Assembly (NCBI RefSeq): GCF_023243115.1
Contig: NZ_CP085081.1
Location: 1,364,001-1,428,000, forward strand
Reading direction: 5' to 3'
Length of the DNA: 64,000 nt
Source of the DNA: Sediminicoccus sp. KRV36
GTDB lineage: Bacteria > Pseudomonadota > Alphaproteobacteria > Acetobacterales > Acetobacteraceae
Below, piece by piece: positions 38,216 through 47,156 of this stretch. Both the position numbers and the translations under genes were made by a program. The first letter of the stretch is position 1. The number at the start of each line of letters is the position of its first letter. The notes beneath the pieces are model-generated. The model was not told the DNA's origin. It did not search any database and saw nothing but the letters and a program-made list of their open reading frames with translations.

Positions 38216-39439
38216 TTATGGTCCGACCGCGAAGAAGGGCAGCGCCAGGAATGCCTTTGCAACAAAGGCGTTGGCGAGATCGACGAAGAACGAACCTGCC
38301 AGGGTGATCAGCAGGAAGGCCTTCGGCGCGGGTCCGTAGCGCTTGGCGATCTCGTCCATCGTGGCCATCGCGACCGGCATGGACGACAGGCCGAAGCCCA
38401 GGAACCCCCCCGAAGCGACGGCCGCCTCGTAGTCCCTGCCGAGGAGCCGGAACAGAACAAGGTAGGCAATGGCCACCGTCAGGCTCACCTGGATGACGAC
38501 GTTGATCACCAGCGGAACGATGATCTGCGCGACCGAGATCAGCGGCGTCGCCATCAAGGCGGTCACCAGGAACAACTGCAGGGCCACCGCACCTCCCGTC
38601 TCGATAGGCCCGAAGGCAAGCCGGAAGCGGAATACGTCAGCAAGGTTGGTGATGAGCACGCCGGCCAGCATCGCCGACAGGAAGCCTGGAAGCAGCAGCC
38701 CCGCATCCCGTGCGATAAGGTTGAGCTTCTCTCCGAGATAGACCGAGAAAGCGATGACGAAGAGCGATGCGAGAAGGCTTTCCAGGTGATTGGCTCCTTG
38801 CACCGCGGCTGCCGCCGTCCCGGTATCATTAGCGGACGGGTTGCCCGTCACCGTCCCGCTCGTGCCGGAGAGGCGGTGCCGGCGGACGATCCATCCGGTG
38901 ACAGGCCCGGCGACAAGAGCGCCTGAGACCACCGCGAGCGTGGCCGCACCCACCCCGACGACCTGCGCCCCCGCCAGCCCCTGCAACTCCAGTTCCCGAG
39001 CCCAGGCCATCGCGGTGCCGGGGCCGCCCACGAAGGAGAGCGACCCGGCGAGCACTCCATAGGCCGGCGCCGCGCCCCAGGCCGTCGCGAAGGCGGCACC
39101 TGCCACGTTCTGCGCGACGAGTACCAAGACCGTGACGCCGCATAGGATCAGCAGCGGTTTGCCGCCGCTCCGCAATGCACTGAGCTTCGCCGACAGGCCG
39201 ATCGAGGTGAAGAAGACGAGCAGGAGCGCATCCCTTATCCGCGAGCCGAACGCCAAGTCCACGTTGAGGAGCAGTTGCCCGATAAGCACGAGCAGGGCGA
39301 CGATAAGGGCGCCGACCACCGCGTTCGGCATGTCCATCTTCTGCAGGACCGGCACGGACTGCCGCACCGCCTTGCCGACGAACAGCGCGACGATGCCAAT
39401 GATCAGCGTCGCAAGTTCGTCGAATTCATAGCGCACCAT
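38216..39439 (-). CDS. gltS: Sodium/glutamate symporter
   Basis: A 407-residue inner-membrane transporter of the GltS family, with about ten to eleven helices. The ATG at 39439 begins MVRYEFDELATLIIGIVALFVGK. Family blocks: NAVVGALIVALL, FFTSIGLSAKLSALRSGG, GSLSFVGGPGTAMAWA, and in the second half FLSAMLAGVLITNLAD and ASGGFLGFGLSSMPVAMATMDEI. The predicted role is uptake of glutamate with sodium. It sits 31 bases after the aspT stop on the same strand, and so in one unit with the decarboxylase. A hydrophilic insert (NPSANDTGTAAAA) lies mid-protein. Confidence 0.9.
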   Translation of the reverse strand: MVRYEFDELATLIIGIVALFVGKAVRQSVPVLQKMDMPNAVVGALIVALLVLIGQLLLNVDLAFGSRIRDALLLVFFTSIGLSAKLSALRSGGKPLLILCGVTVLVLVAQNVAGAAFATAWGAAPAYGVLAGSLSFVGGPGTAMAWARELELQGLAGAQVVGVGAATLAVVSGALVAGPVTGWIVRRHRLSGTSGTVTGNPSANDTGTAAAAVQGANHLESLLASLFVIAFSVYLGEKLNLIARDAGLLLPGFLSAMLAGVLITNLADVFRFRLAFGPIETGGAVALQLFLVTALMATPLISVAQIIVPLVINVVIQVSLTVAIAYLVLFRLLGRDYEAAVASGGFLGFGLSSMPVAMATMDEIAKRYGPAPKAFLLITLAGSFFVDLANAFVAKAFLALPFFAVGP

Positions 39440-39470
39440 GTCGTGGTTCCTGTCGGGGCTCGCATCTTGG

Positions 39471-41171
39471 CTACTGCGCCAGCAGCATAGCGAAGTAGCC
39501 AAAGACCGTCAGCAGCACGCCCGAGACGGCATAAGCCACCGGGAAGCCGATCCAGGGCACGTTGGACTGGATCTCCACTGCCGCCTCGCGGCAGGGGCCG
39601 CTGTGACTGCGCGCCCCGGCCACGCCGCCCATCAGCACCGCCGGGTTCAGCTTGAACACGTGGTAGCCGACGGCCCAGACCACGATGGGTGGAATGGTGC
39701 AGGCGACGAAGCCCACCAGGAAGATCTTCACCGCGAGAACGCCGGTGAGCTGCGCGAGCAGTGAATTGCCCGCATTGATGCCCACGATGGCGACGAAGAC
39801 GATGAGGCCCAGATCCTCCAGCACGTTGCGCGCGGCCGCCGGCGTGTTGCCAAAGAAGCGCAGCCGCGACGCGACGGAGGAGACGATGACGCCCGAGATC
39901 AGCAGCCCGCCCGCATTGCCCAGGCCCACCGTGGCGCCGAAGGCCGGGAATTCGACCTGGCCGATCAGGAAGCCCAGGATCATGCCCATGGCGAGCGTCA
40001 GCAGGTCTGTCGCGGTGGAGGGGCGCACCACGCGGCCGAACGCGGCGCCGATCTTGCTCACCGCATCCTTCAGCCCGACGACGGTGACGATGTCCATGCG
40101 CTGCAGCGTCGTGTTGGTGCCGATGGGCAGCGGCACGCCTGAACGCTCGACACCTACCACCTGGATGTGATCGGCGCCGGGCAGCGTGCGCCATTCCTCG
40201 CGCGTCTTCTTCAGAATGGCGCCGTTGGTCACCAGGATCTCGGCGCGGTCGAGCGGCAGGTCGAGTGCCGTGCGGTCCGAGACCTCGGGGCCGATCAGCC
40301 CCATTTTCTCGGTCATCGCCGCGCGCTGACCGCCGAGCGCGATGATGTCGCCCAGGCGGAGCGGCGTCGCCTTATCTGCGCCCAGCGCCGCGCCCTCCCG
40401 CACCAGGTTCACGAAGCGGTATTCAGGGCTCTCGCGCAGCATGTCGGCCATGGTGCGGCCGACCCAGGCGGCATTCTCCAGCCGGTAGGCGCGCAAGCCT
40501 CCCGCCGTCCAGCCGGAGAGCGAGGGCGCATCGCCCGAGGCCACGCCGTATTGCTTCTCATAGGCCTGGGCCGAGGCGCGCGCATCGATGCCCCACCATT
40601 TCGGCAGATACTTCGTGATCAGGATGATGCCGACCGTGCCCCAGATGTAGGTGATGCCGTAGGAGAGCGCGATCATGGCGCTCACCTGCTCCACGCTGGT
40701 GCCGGGCGGCAGGGCGATGGCGCCCGCGATGGCCGCCTGCTCGGCCGATCCGATGGCGGCCGACATGGTCTGCGAGCCGGCAAGCATGCCGCCCGCCGCC
40801 CCCACCGGCAGGTCGAAAAGCTTGGCGCCGACAACGACGAGTGCCAGGCCGCAGATACTGCTGATCACCGCGAGGAAGGTGAACTTCAGACCGTCGCCGC
40901 CCAGGCTGTTCACGAAGGATGGGCCGACGCGCAGGCCGACGCCATACATGAACAGATAGTAGAACAGGCTCTTGGTGAAGTTGTTGAGCTCCAGCTTCTC
41001 GCCATAGGCCGAGGCCCAGACGGAAAGCCCGCAGCCCACGATGATGGCGGCGGCGACCATGCCGAGCCCGTAGCCCGCGATGGATTGCCGCCCGATCCAG
41101 ACGGCGAGGCCCACCGTCAGGAAGAGCAGGATGAAGGGGTTGGTCGCGAGGAAGTGAAACAGGGCTTGCAT
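39471..41171 (-). CDS. aspT: AspT-family aspartate:alanine-type antiporter
   Basis: A 566-residue antiporter of the AAE family: an N-terminal helix block, a central soluble region with RCK_C-like folds (~residues 200-375, e.g. LRLGDIIALGGQRAAMTEK and RMDIVTVVGLKDAVSKIGAAFG), and a C-terminal helix block. Hallmarks: FMYGVGLRVGPSFVNSLGGDGLK, then GMLAGSQTMSAAIGSAEQAA and GLIVFVAIVGINAGNSLLAQL. AspT swaps an amino acid for its decarboxylation product, creating a proton gradient when the enzyme consumes a proton inside. It is directly downstream of the decarboxylase gene (16 bases). Confidence 0.92.
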   Translation of the reverse strand: MQALFHFLATNPFILLFLTVGLAVWIGRQSIAGYGLGMVAAAIIVGCGLSVWASAYGEKLELNNFTKSLFYYLFMYGVGLRVGPSFVNSLGGDGLKFTFLAVISSICGLALVVVGAKLFDLPVGAAGGMLAGSQTMSAAIGSAEQAAIAGAIALPPGTSVEQVSAMIALSYGITYIWGTVGIILITKYLPKWWGIDARASAQAYEKQYGVASGDAPSLSGWTAGGLRAYRLENAAWVGRTMADMLRESPEYRFVNLVREGAALGADKATPLRLGDIIALGGQRAAMTEKMGLIGPEVSDRTALDLPLDRAEILVTNGAILKKTREEWRTLPGADHIQVVGVERSGVPLPIGTNTTLQRMDIVTVVGLKDAVSKIGAAFGRVVRPSTATDLLTLAMGMILGFLIGQVEFPAFGATVGLGNAGGLLISGVIVSSVASRLRFFGNTPAAARNVLEDLGLIVFVAIVGINAGNSLLAQLTGVLAVKIFLVGFVACTIPPIVVWAVGYHVFKLNPAVLMGGVAGARSHSGPCREAAVEIQSNVPWIGFPVAYAVSGVLLTVFGYFAMLLAQ

Positions 41172-41187
41172 GATGCTGTCCTCCCGC

Positions 41188-43896
41188 TCAGCGCTTGCCG
41201 CGCGCGGCGACGGCGTCGGGCTTCAGCAGCTTCAGGCCGCGCGCCTTCTCGTAGCCATGGATCTCCTTCACATCGAGCTTGCGCATGAAGTCGATGGTCT
41301 CCTGCGTCAGCACCTGGCCGGGCACCATGATCGGAAAGCCCGGCGGATAGGGGATGACGAAATTGGCGGAGACCATCTCGGGCCCCTCGCGCAGGCGCCG
41401 GTCGCATTCCGCGCCCGCGAGCGGGACGTATTCGCAGAGGGCGGGGTCGTAGGCGCCGAAGAAGGCGCTGCGCATGTCGCCCTCGGGCGTGGTGCGCCCC
41501 GCATCGGCGCGGAACACCTCGTGGAAATGGCTGAAGTTCGGCAGGTCCGGCACATCGGTCATCAGCGCCTTCACCCGTGCGGCGAAGGCCTCCCGCTCCG
41601 CTGGCCCTCCATCGGCGAGGCGCTTCTCGATGCCGTGGCAGATCTCGACCAGCACGCGGATCAGATGCGCCACGTCGCTGCGCGTATTGTTGATGTTGGA
41701 CTGCAGCAGCACGCTGTTGCGTGAGGTCTTGTTGAGCTGGATGCCGTAATCGGCCGCCAGCAGCCCCTTGAACTGCGTGCCGTCAAAACCCGCCGTGCCG
41801 CAGACCATCGTCATGCGCGTGGGGTCGAGGTAGAACTCGTCCTCCTTCATGGCCTGCATCAGCGCGCCCCAGGTGATGCCCGGCGCCGCGAAGTCGGTGA
41901 TCCCGGATTGGCGGTATTCGGCCGGGATCATCGCATCCGGCCCCAGCACGCGGAAGTACTTGGAGATCAGCGGGTGCTCGTTCACCGCGCGGCGGATGCG
42001 CAGCGCGATCTCGATCGCGTTCATCACGAGACCGTAGCCCTCCAGTTCCATCTGGCGGCGGGCGACGTCCAGGCTCGCGATCAGCTGCTGGTTGGGGCTG
42101 GTCGAGGCATGGGTGAAGACCGCCTCGTGGAACTGTGCCTCCACGGTGTGGAAGTCCACATCCTTCACCAGCAGCATCGAGCCCTGGCGGATGGCGGACA
42201 TGGATTTGTGCGTGGAGTTCGTCTGGTAGACCCGCAGCCGCACCCGGCGCGGATCGGGGATGAGGCGCGTGGCCAGCAGCGTCTCGTCGGAGGGCGCCTC
42301 GCCCAGCGCGGCGCGCTGCGCCTCATAGGCGGCGATGGAGGCGGGATCGCGCAGCCATTGCTCGATGTCCGCCGCCGCCCCCATGGCGGTGCGCGGCCGC
42401 AGGAAGGGCGAGAAGCGCGCGAAGCCGGACCAGGCCTCATCCCAGAGGAAGATGAGATCGGGCTTGATGGCGAGGCATTCCTCCATCACCCGGCGCACAT
42501 GGTACATGTGCCCATCAAAGGTACAGTTCGTCAGGTCGAGCAGCTTCAGCCGGTCCAGCCGCCCCTCGGCGCGCAGGGCCAGGAGCGCGCGCTTGATGGA
42601 AGCGAGCGGCACCGCGCCGTACATCGAGTATTCCGTCATCGGGAAGGCCTCGACGTAGTAAGGCTGCGCCCCGGTCAGCACCATGCCGTAGTGGTGTGAC
42701 TTGTGGCAGTTGCGGTCCACCACCGCGATGTCGCCCGGCGCCAGCAGCGCCTGCACCGCCATCTTGTTGGAGGTGGAGGTGCCGTTGGTGACGAAGAAGA
42801 CGTGGTCGGCGCCGAAGGCGCGTGCCGCCATCTCCTGCGCGCGCTTGATGTTGCCCGTCGGCTCAAGAAGGCTGTCGAGGCCACCCGTCGTCGCGCTGCT
42901 CTCCGCGAGGAAGAGGTTGATTCCGTAGAATTCGCCCATGTCGCGAATCCATTCGGATTTGAAGATGGACTTGCCGCGCGCGATGGGCAGGGCGTGGAAG
43001 GTGCCGATGGGCTTGCGCGCGTATTTCTTCAGATTGTCGAAGAAGGGCGTCTCGAAGCGCGCCTGCACGCCCTCCAGGATCGCCAGATGCGTCTCCAGCG
43101 GCTCCTCCACCGCGTAGAAGATACGGCGGATCACATCGGCCTCAGGATCGCCCGCCAGCGCCTCCACGTCATGATCCGAGAGCAGGTAGAGATCGAGCTC
43201 GGGCCGGATGCGCTTCAGGATCTGGCCAAGCCGCAGCGCCGACGCCTCTGGCCCCTCCGGCACGCCCATCGGGTCGAGGATGGCGCGCAGCGTCGGCACC
43301 TCATGGCGGGAGCGATAGGCGAAGCCTTCGGCCAGGACGACCGAGATGATGTCAGGGTTGCTCGCCGTCGCGCAGACCGCGTCCTCGAAGGATCCGACGA
43401 AGACGGGTTCGTAGATGAACGCGTCCTCTGACCGGCGCAGGCGGCGCAGCTCCGCCGCCAGGCCGGGCCAGTTCGCGGAAGGCTGGCTGTTGACGAAGAG
43501 CACCTCGAAATAGGGGCGCCGACCCGCGCCGCCGCCGAGCGTGGGAGGTAGTACCTCAGCCACCTCCGCCGCGCTCTTTTCGTCCGCGTCCCAGTCGCTG
43601 TGGCGCTCTCGATACGAATGCGTGAGCAGCGCGTTGGAGACGCGGCGGGCAAGGCGCGCCGCGCCGACCGCGTCATTGGCGTTGACCTTCTCGGTGAGGC
43701 CGCCGAGCAGCACTGGGCCGGGATAGGCGTGGTAGCCCTCGATGGCCATCATGCCGTCCAGACGGGCTTCCATCTCGGCCCGCTCGATGAGGCCCTTGGC
43801 CCAGGACTCCGCAAGATGCGTGAGGTCCCGCCATGCATCCGCGCGACCGGAATGGATCATGAGGAACTGGTCGAGGGCGGGTGACATGCTGGTCAT
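41188..43896 (-). CDS. Orn/Lys/Arg-type PLP decarboxylase, long form
   Basis: A 902-residue fold-type I decarboxylase. The order is an N-terminal helical extension (~1-120), a receiver-like wing domain (~120-250), the PLP domain (FVTNGTSTSNKMAVQALLAPGD, then FLWDEAWSGFARFSP) with the cofactor lysine in TNSTHKSMSA (Lys564), and the C-terminal domain (NNTRSDVAHLIRVLVEI ... PYPPGFPIMVPGQVLT). It is longer than CadA/AdiA (~710-755). The substrate is not fixed by sequence. The partner genes are aspartate/alanine- and glutamate-type carriers rather than CadB/AdiC types, so an acidic amino acid is possible. GGAGATG precedes the ATG at 43896. Confidence 0.9.
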   Translation of the reverse strand: MTSMSPALDQFLMIHSGRADAWRDLTHLAESWAKGLIERAEMEARLDGMMAIEGYHAYPGPVLLGGLTEKVNANDAVGAARLARRVSNALLTHSYRERHSDWDADEKSAAEVAEVLPPTLGGGAGRRPYFEVLFVNSQPSANWPGLAAELRRLRRSEDAFIYEPVFVGSFEDAVCATASNPDIISVVLAEGFAYRSRHEVPTLRAILDPMGVPEGPEASALRLGQILKRIRPELDLYLLSDHDVEALAGDPEADVIRRIFYAVEEPLETHLAILEGVQARFETPFFDNLKKYARKPIGTFHALPIARGKSIFKSEWIRDMGEFYGINLFLAESSATTGGLDSLLEPTGNIKRAQEMAARAFGADHVFFVTNGTSTSNKMAVQALLAPGDIAVVDRNCHKSHHYGMVLTGAQPYYVEAFPMTEYSMYGAVPLASIKRALLALRAEGRLDRLKLLDLTNCTFDGHMYHVRRVMEECLAIKPDLIFLWDEAWSGFARFSPFLRPRTAMGAAADIEQWLRDPASIAAYEAQRAALGEAPSDETLLATRLIPDPRRVRLRVYQTNSTHKSMSAIRQGSMLLVKDVDFHTVEAQFHEAVFTHASTSPNQQLIASLDVARRQMELEGYGLVMNAIEIALRIRRAVNEHPLISKYFRVLGPDAMIPAEYRQSGITDFAAPGITWGALMQAMKEDEFYLDPTRMTMVCGTAGFDGTQFKGLLAADYGIQLNKTSRNSVLLQSNINNTRSDVAHLIRVLVEICHGIEKRLADGGPAEREAFAARVKALMTDVPDLPNFSHFHEVFRADAGRTTPEGDMRSAFFGAYDPALCEYVPLAGAECDRRLREGPEMVSANFVIPYPPGFPIMVPGQVLTQETIDFMRKLDVKEIHGYEKARGLKLLKPDAVAARGKR

Positions 43897-44003
43897 CGAA
43901 CATCTCCAACGTAATCAAACACGGCTTTCATTTCGGGGCGCCGGAGCCTTGGGCAGTTTCTCGGGGCGGTCGCCGCCATTGCTGATGGTGGCGAACATCT
44001 TCG

Positions 44004-44495
44004 TCAGGACCGGGACGGGGGCTGCTTCACCCGGCACATGCCGACACCGACCTGCGGGAGCAGGCACTCATGCGTGGCGCTGGAGGTGTAGACACCGTTC
44101 CGCACGATGACGGCCTGGTCCATCATCAAGGCTGGCAGACCGCGATAGCTGTCCTGCCGGGGGCAACGCTCACTGATGTTGAACCCGATGGTGACGGTGC
44201 TGGCGCCGAGAGCCAGAGGGAGGGGCAGCCCCGTGCGCCCATACTCGATCCCGCCGCAGGACGGGGCGTTCGCCATCGCATGAATCGTCCCATAGGTACC
44301 GAGCACCGCGCCGGCTCGGATCTGGACGCTCTGACCCGCGGCGATCTGCGCACGCGAGGGAAAATCCGCGTCCGTGATGGTGGGTTCTTCGCGCGTCGGC
44401 ATGGGCAGCGGCGTGGGCTCCGGTGGTGGCGGTGTGGCGGGCCCGCAGGAGACGAGCAGCAGCGAAAGACACGTCGTCGTGATGATGCTCCGCAT
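44004..44495 (-). CDS. Hypothetical lipoprotein
   Basis: A 163-residue secreted lipoprotein I do not recognise. The ATG at 44495 has AAAGG 7 bases before it. The signal is MRSIITTTCLSLLLVSCGPA with lipobox LVSC (Cys17). A Pro/Thr-rich spacer (PPPPEPTPLPMPTREEP) is followed by a compact domain with GAVLGTYGTIHAMANAPSCGG, four more Cys (two likely disulfides), and the end THECLLPQVGVGMCR. It lies downstream of a copy of the 24-base motif (145 bases), suggesting co-control with the AI-2E and TPR genes. Confidence 0.75.
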   Translation of the reverse strand: MRSIITTTCLSLLLVSCGPATPPPPEPTPLPMPTREEPTITDADFPSRAQIAAGQSVQIRAGAVLGTYGTIHAMANAPSCGGIEYGRTGLPLPLALGASTVTIGFNISERCPRQDSYRGLPALMMDQAVIVRNGVYTSSATHECLLPQVGVGMCRVKQPPSRS

Positions 44496-44639
44496 AGTCG
44501 ACCTTTCAGCCATCGCAGTGGCTCTTTGGGACATGTCATCGGCGTGATCCCGTCGCCGCTCCGAAGCGCCACGATCAGTCGGGCAACTGACGATGCGGTA
44601 CAGTGCGCCGGACCGGCAGCGCTCCGACAAGTCGTCTTG

Positions 44640-44663
44640 GGTTATTCACGGTGACGTTCGCGC
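44640..44663 (-). promoter_or_regulatory. Candidate regulatory motif, copy 2
   Basis: Exact 24-base match to 36755-36778, again reading GCGCGAACGTCACCGTGAAT toward the gene it precedes (lipoprotein at 44495, 145 bases away). It begins 21 bases downstream of the 83-residue ORF. Confidence 0.55.
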
Positions 44664-44683
44664 AACGCTGGTGCGCTCCCGCC

Positions 44684-44935
44684 TCAGGCGGAGCGTGAGA
44701 CGAAGCGCTTGATCTCGCCCTCGAGCGCTCGGATCACCGAGCGGTAGTCGGCGATCTCGGTCCCGTGCGCTGCGTCGCCCAGCTCCTCGAAGCGGCTGAG
44801 ACAGTTGCGCGCGAGTGCGTATTCCTCGCACATGCTGCGAAAAGAGGGATCGGAGAGGCAGAGGCGGAGGATCAGCCCTGCCTGGTCCGGAAAGCAGGCG
44901 GTCACGGAGTCGAGGCCGTAGCGGCGATCAGGCAT
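44684..44935 (-). CDS. Small hypothetical protein
   Basis: An 83-residue, probably helical, cytoplasmic protein: MPDRRYGLDSVTACFPDQAG, then LILRLCLSDPSFRSMCEEYA and LARNCLSRFEELGDAAHGTE, ending EIKRFVSRSA. The middle (DPSFRSMCEEYALARNCL) is a helix with spaced Cys and aromatic residues. Similar short proteins are common next to stress genes in alphaproteobacteria, but I know no function. It lies between two motif copies, so it may belong to the same control unit. Confidence 0.6.
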   Translation of the reverse strand: MPDRRYGLDSVTACFPDQAGLILRLCLSDPSFRSMCEEYALARNCLSRFEELGDAAHGTEIADYRSVIRALEGEIKRFVSRSA

Positions 44936-45363
44936 CTTGTCTGTGGTCCCATGACGGGCAATGGGTGCAAGAGACGGACCGGCGGTCCAGACAAAGGCTC
45001 ATGACGACCGCCTCGCGCTTGACCTCGGCTCTGGTTTGCCCTGCCCGATGGGTCAACAATTTCCTGGTTTCCGGGGCGCGGTCCACGTACGTCACCGTTA
45101 ATGCCCGTGCTCCCGCAGTGGCAGCCACAATGCGCGAATTGTACCGGACATAAAATAAAGTTGCCGCACTTTTGTGCTTCTGCCAGCATGGGAAGCTTAT
45201 GAAATTTTAGTCAGCGACGGCAAAACGGAAAACGCCAATGAAATGGCACGCTATCAGATTGGCTGGAAATGCCACTGAACCCGGTGCTTGGCTCGTCGTC
45301 CATGTGGCGTAGAGCGTGAGAGAGCTTGGCTATCCGCCCGGGCTTGAAGCAGGGAGGCGCGGC
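44936..45363. other. Divergent spacer with AT-rich promoter patch
   Basis: It holds motif copy 3 and an AT-rich patch at ~45145-45165 (GACATAAAATAAAGTTGCC) that suits promoters for the TPR gene. No gene recognised. Confidence 0.45.
45085..45107 (+). promoter_or_regulatory. Candidate regulatory motif, copy 3 (diverged)
   Basis: Reads ACGTACGTCACCGTTAATGC toward the TPR gene at 45364, ~257 bases away. The core GTCACCGT is intact and the flanks AATGCCC match copies 1-2 in part. Confidence 0.45.
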
Positions 45364-47055
45364 ATGGATCACGGGACCAACTCTCCGTCGCCCGATGCCG
45401 TCCGAGAAGTCCTTCAGCGAATCCTCGGCGCGCCCGATTTCAACACGTCCGACCGTAACCGCGCCTTCCTGAAATTTGTCGTCGAAGAGGCCCTCGAAGG
45501 GCGCGGCCATCGCATCAAGGCCTATACGATCGCCACCACCGTGTTCGGGCGCGGCCCAGCCTTCGACCCGCAATTGGACTCGATCGTGCGGATTGAAGCG
45601 GGCCGCCTGCGGCGCGCCCTGGAGCACTACTACCTGACCAGCGGCGTGAATGAGCGGGTCCGCATCACGCTTCCGCGCGGCGGCTACGTTCCGAGCTTCG
45701 GCTTTGCCGCGCTGGAAGAACCCCTGCCCGCGCCCCTCTCCTCGCCGCCGGAGCCGCGTGCCAAGGCGAAGATCTGCACCATCCTGGTGGCGCCCTTCGA
45801 GGAAGAGGGTGGCCCGAGCCCCCTGCCCAGCTTCGGGCGCGGCCTGACGCGGCAGGTCATCGCCGCGCTGACCTGCTTCACGGATCTCTGGATCCTCAGC
45901 TCGGAATCCTTTTCCGAGCAGGAGGGCGGCACCCTCTCCACCGCCTTCCTCGAGAAGCTTGGCGTGGACTTCGTCCTGACCGGTGGCGTGAGCGTCACGC
46001 AGGACAGCTTTGCACTTGAGGCCATGCTGCTGGATGCGCGCACGCGCCGCTACGTCTGGGCCGAGCATTTCCAGCGCAAGTTCATCCCCTCCGACATCCT
46101 TGAACTCCGCGATGAGATGGCGAACACCATCGCCAGCACCCTCGCGCAGCCCTACGGCATCATCTTCAGCAACAAGGCGACGGAAATGGCGGGGCAGCCG
46201 CCGGAGTTCCTCGATTCTTATGGCTGCGTGGTGCGCTTCTACCAGTATTATCGGACCTTCGATCGGAATGACTTCCAGGACGTCCTGGCGGGCCTCGAAC
46301 GCGCGATCCGCGCCGAACCGAGTTATGGGGAGGCCTTCGCCTGCCTCTCGCTGATGTATTCGGACGGCCACCGCTTCCGCTATGATCTACCGAGCCCGGG
46401 CGTGGACCTCAGGGAGAGGGCGCTTCAGCTGGCGTTTCGCGCAGTCGAATTGGCACCCCATTCGAGCCGCGCCTATCACGCGCTCGGCCATGCGCAGTGG
46501 TTCAGCGGCGACATTGCAGGAGCCCTCGCCGCCTTACAGGTGGGACACGCGCTGAACCCTAATGACACGAACCTGCTGGCAGATCTCGGCCTTCGCCTCG
46601 CCAATCTTGGCCGTTGGGGTGAGGCGCTGCCGTTGCTGGAGCGCGCCTTCGCGCGTAATCCGGCCAAGCCCAGCACTTATCGGGTGGCCCTGGCGCAGTA
46701 CCACTACGTCCACGGACGGTATGAGCAGGCCCTTTCGGAAGCACGGAAAATCAATGCGCCGACGGTGATCTATGGCCACCTGCTGATCGCAGCCGCGGCC
46801 GCGCAGCTTGGCCTGCGGGCTGAGGCGGCAGAAGGCCTCCGGCGCGTCCTCGCCATTGACCCGCATTACGGCGACCGAATCGTTCGCGATCTGGTCGAGC
46901 GACACATCCATGACGAAACGATCCGAGCGGTGCTGGAGGGGTTGCGCAAGGCGGGCATGACGGGGCGCGAGATGAACGGCCGATCAGCGACGGGCATCGG
47001 CGCCGCCAGCGACGCCGGGCAGACCCAGATCTTCCCGGTCGCATTGTCACAGTAA
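45364..47055 (+). CDS. Winged-helix-like / FlgO-like / TPR regulatory protein
   Basis: A 563-residue soluble protein. GGAGG lies 6 bases before the ATG at 45364. Residues ~15-105 form the N-terminal domain often seen on such proteins (SDRNRAFLKFVVEEALEGRG, then FDPQLDSIVRIEAGRLRRALEHYY), likely a winged-helix DNA-binding fold. Residues ~130-260 resemble the FlgO/TolB-type fold common in adenylate-cyclase-like regulators (ILVAPFEEEGG, LGVDFVLTGGVS). From ~290 on, TPR units follow (AFACLSLMYSDG, AYHALGHAQWFSGDIAGALAAL, LGLRLANLGRWGEAL). No cyclase catalytic domain is present. A motif copy lies upstream. Confidence 0.75.
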   Translation: MDHGTNSPSPDAVREVLQRILGAPDFNTSDRNRAFLKFVVEEALEGRGHRIKAYTIATTVFGRGPAFDPQLDSIVRIEAGRLRRALEHYYLTSGVNERVRITLPRGGYVPSFGFAALEEPLPAPLSSPPEPRAKAKICTILVAPFEEEGGPSPLPSFGRGLTRQVIAALTCFTDLWILSSESFSEQEGGTLSTAFLEKLGVDFVLTGGVSVTQDSFALEAMLLDARTRRYVWAEHFQRKFIPSDILELRDEMANTIASTLAQPYGIIFSNKATEMAGQPPEFLDSYGCVVRFYQYYRTFDRNDFQDVLAGLERAIRAEPSYGEAFACLSLMYSDGHRFRYDLPSPGVDLRERALQLAFRAVELAPHSSRAYHALGHAQWFSGDIAGALAALQVGHALNPNDTNLLADLGLRLANLGRWGEALPLLERAFARNPAKPSTYRVALAQYHYVHGRYEQALSEARKINAPTVIYGHLLIAAAAAQLGLRAEAAEGLRRVLAIDPHYGDRIVRDLVERHIHDETIRAVLEGLRKAGMTGREMNGRSATGIGAASDAGQTQIFPVALSQ

Positions 47056-47060
47056 CTAAC
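47046..47060 (+). promoter_or_regulatory. Weak match to the regulatory motif
   Basis: GTCACAGTAACTAAC differs from the core GTCACCGT at one base and overlaps the TPR stop codon. It lies ~97 bases before the lipoprotein gene at 47157, in the expected orientation. It could be chance. Confidence 0.25.
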
Positions 47061-47156
47061 GCCCCGGGAGGCGGAAGGAGCGGCAAGACAGCGGGTTTTG
47101 CGCGCTAGGCTTGAGGCGTGATCCTCCTGCTCCAACCCGAATGGAAAGAATCCGTT

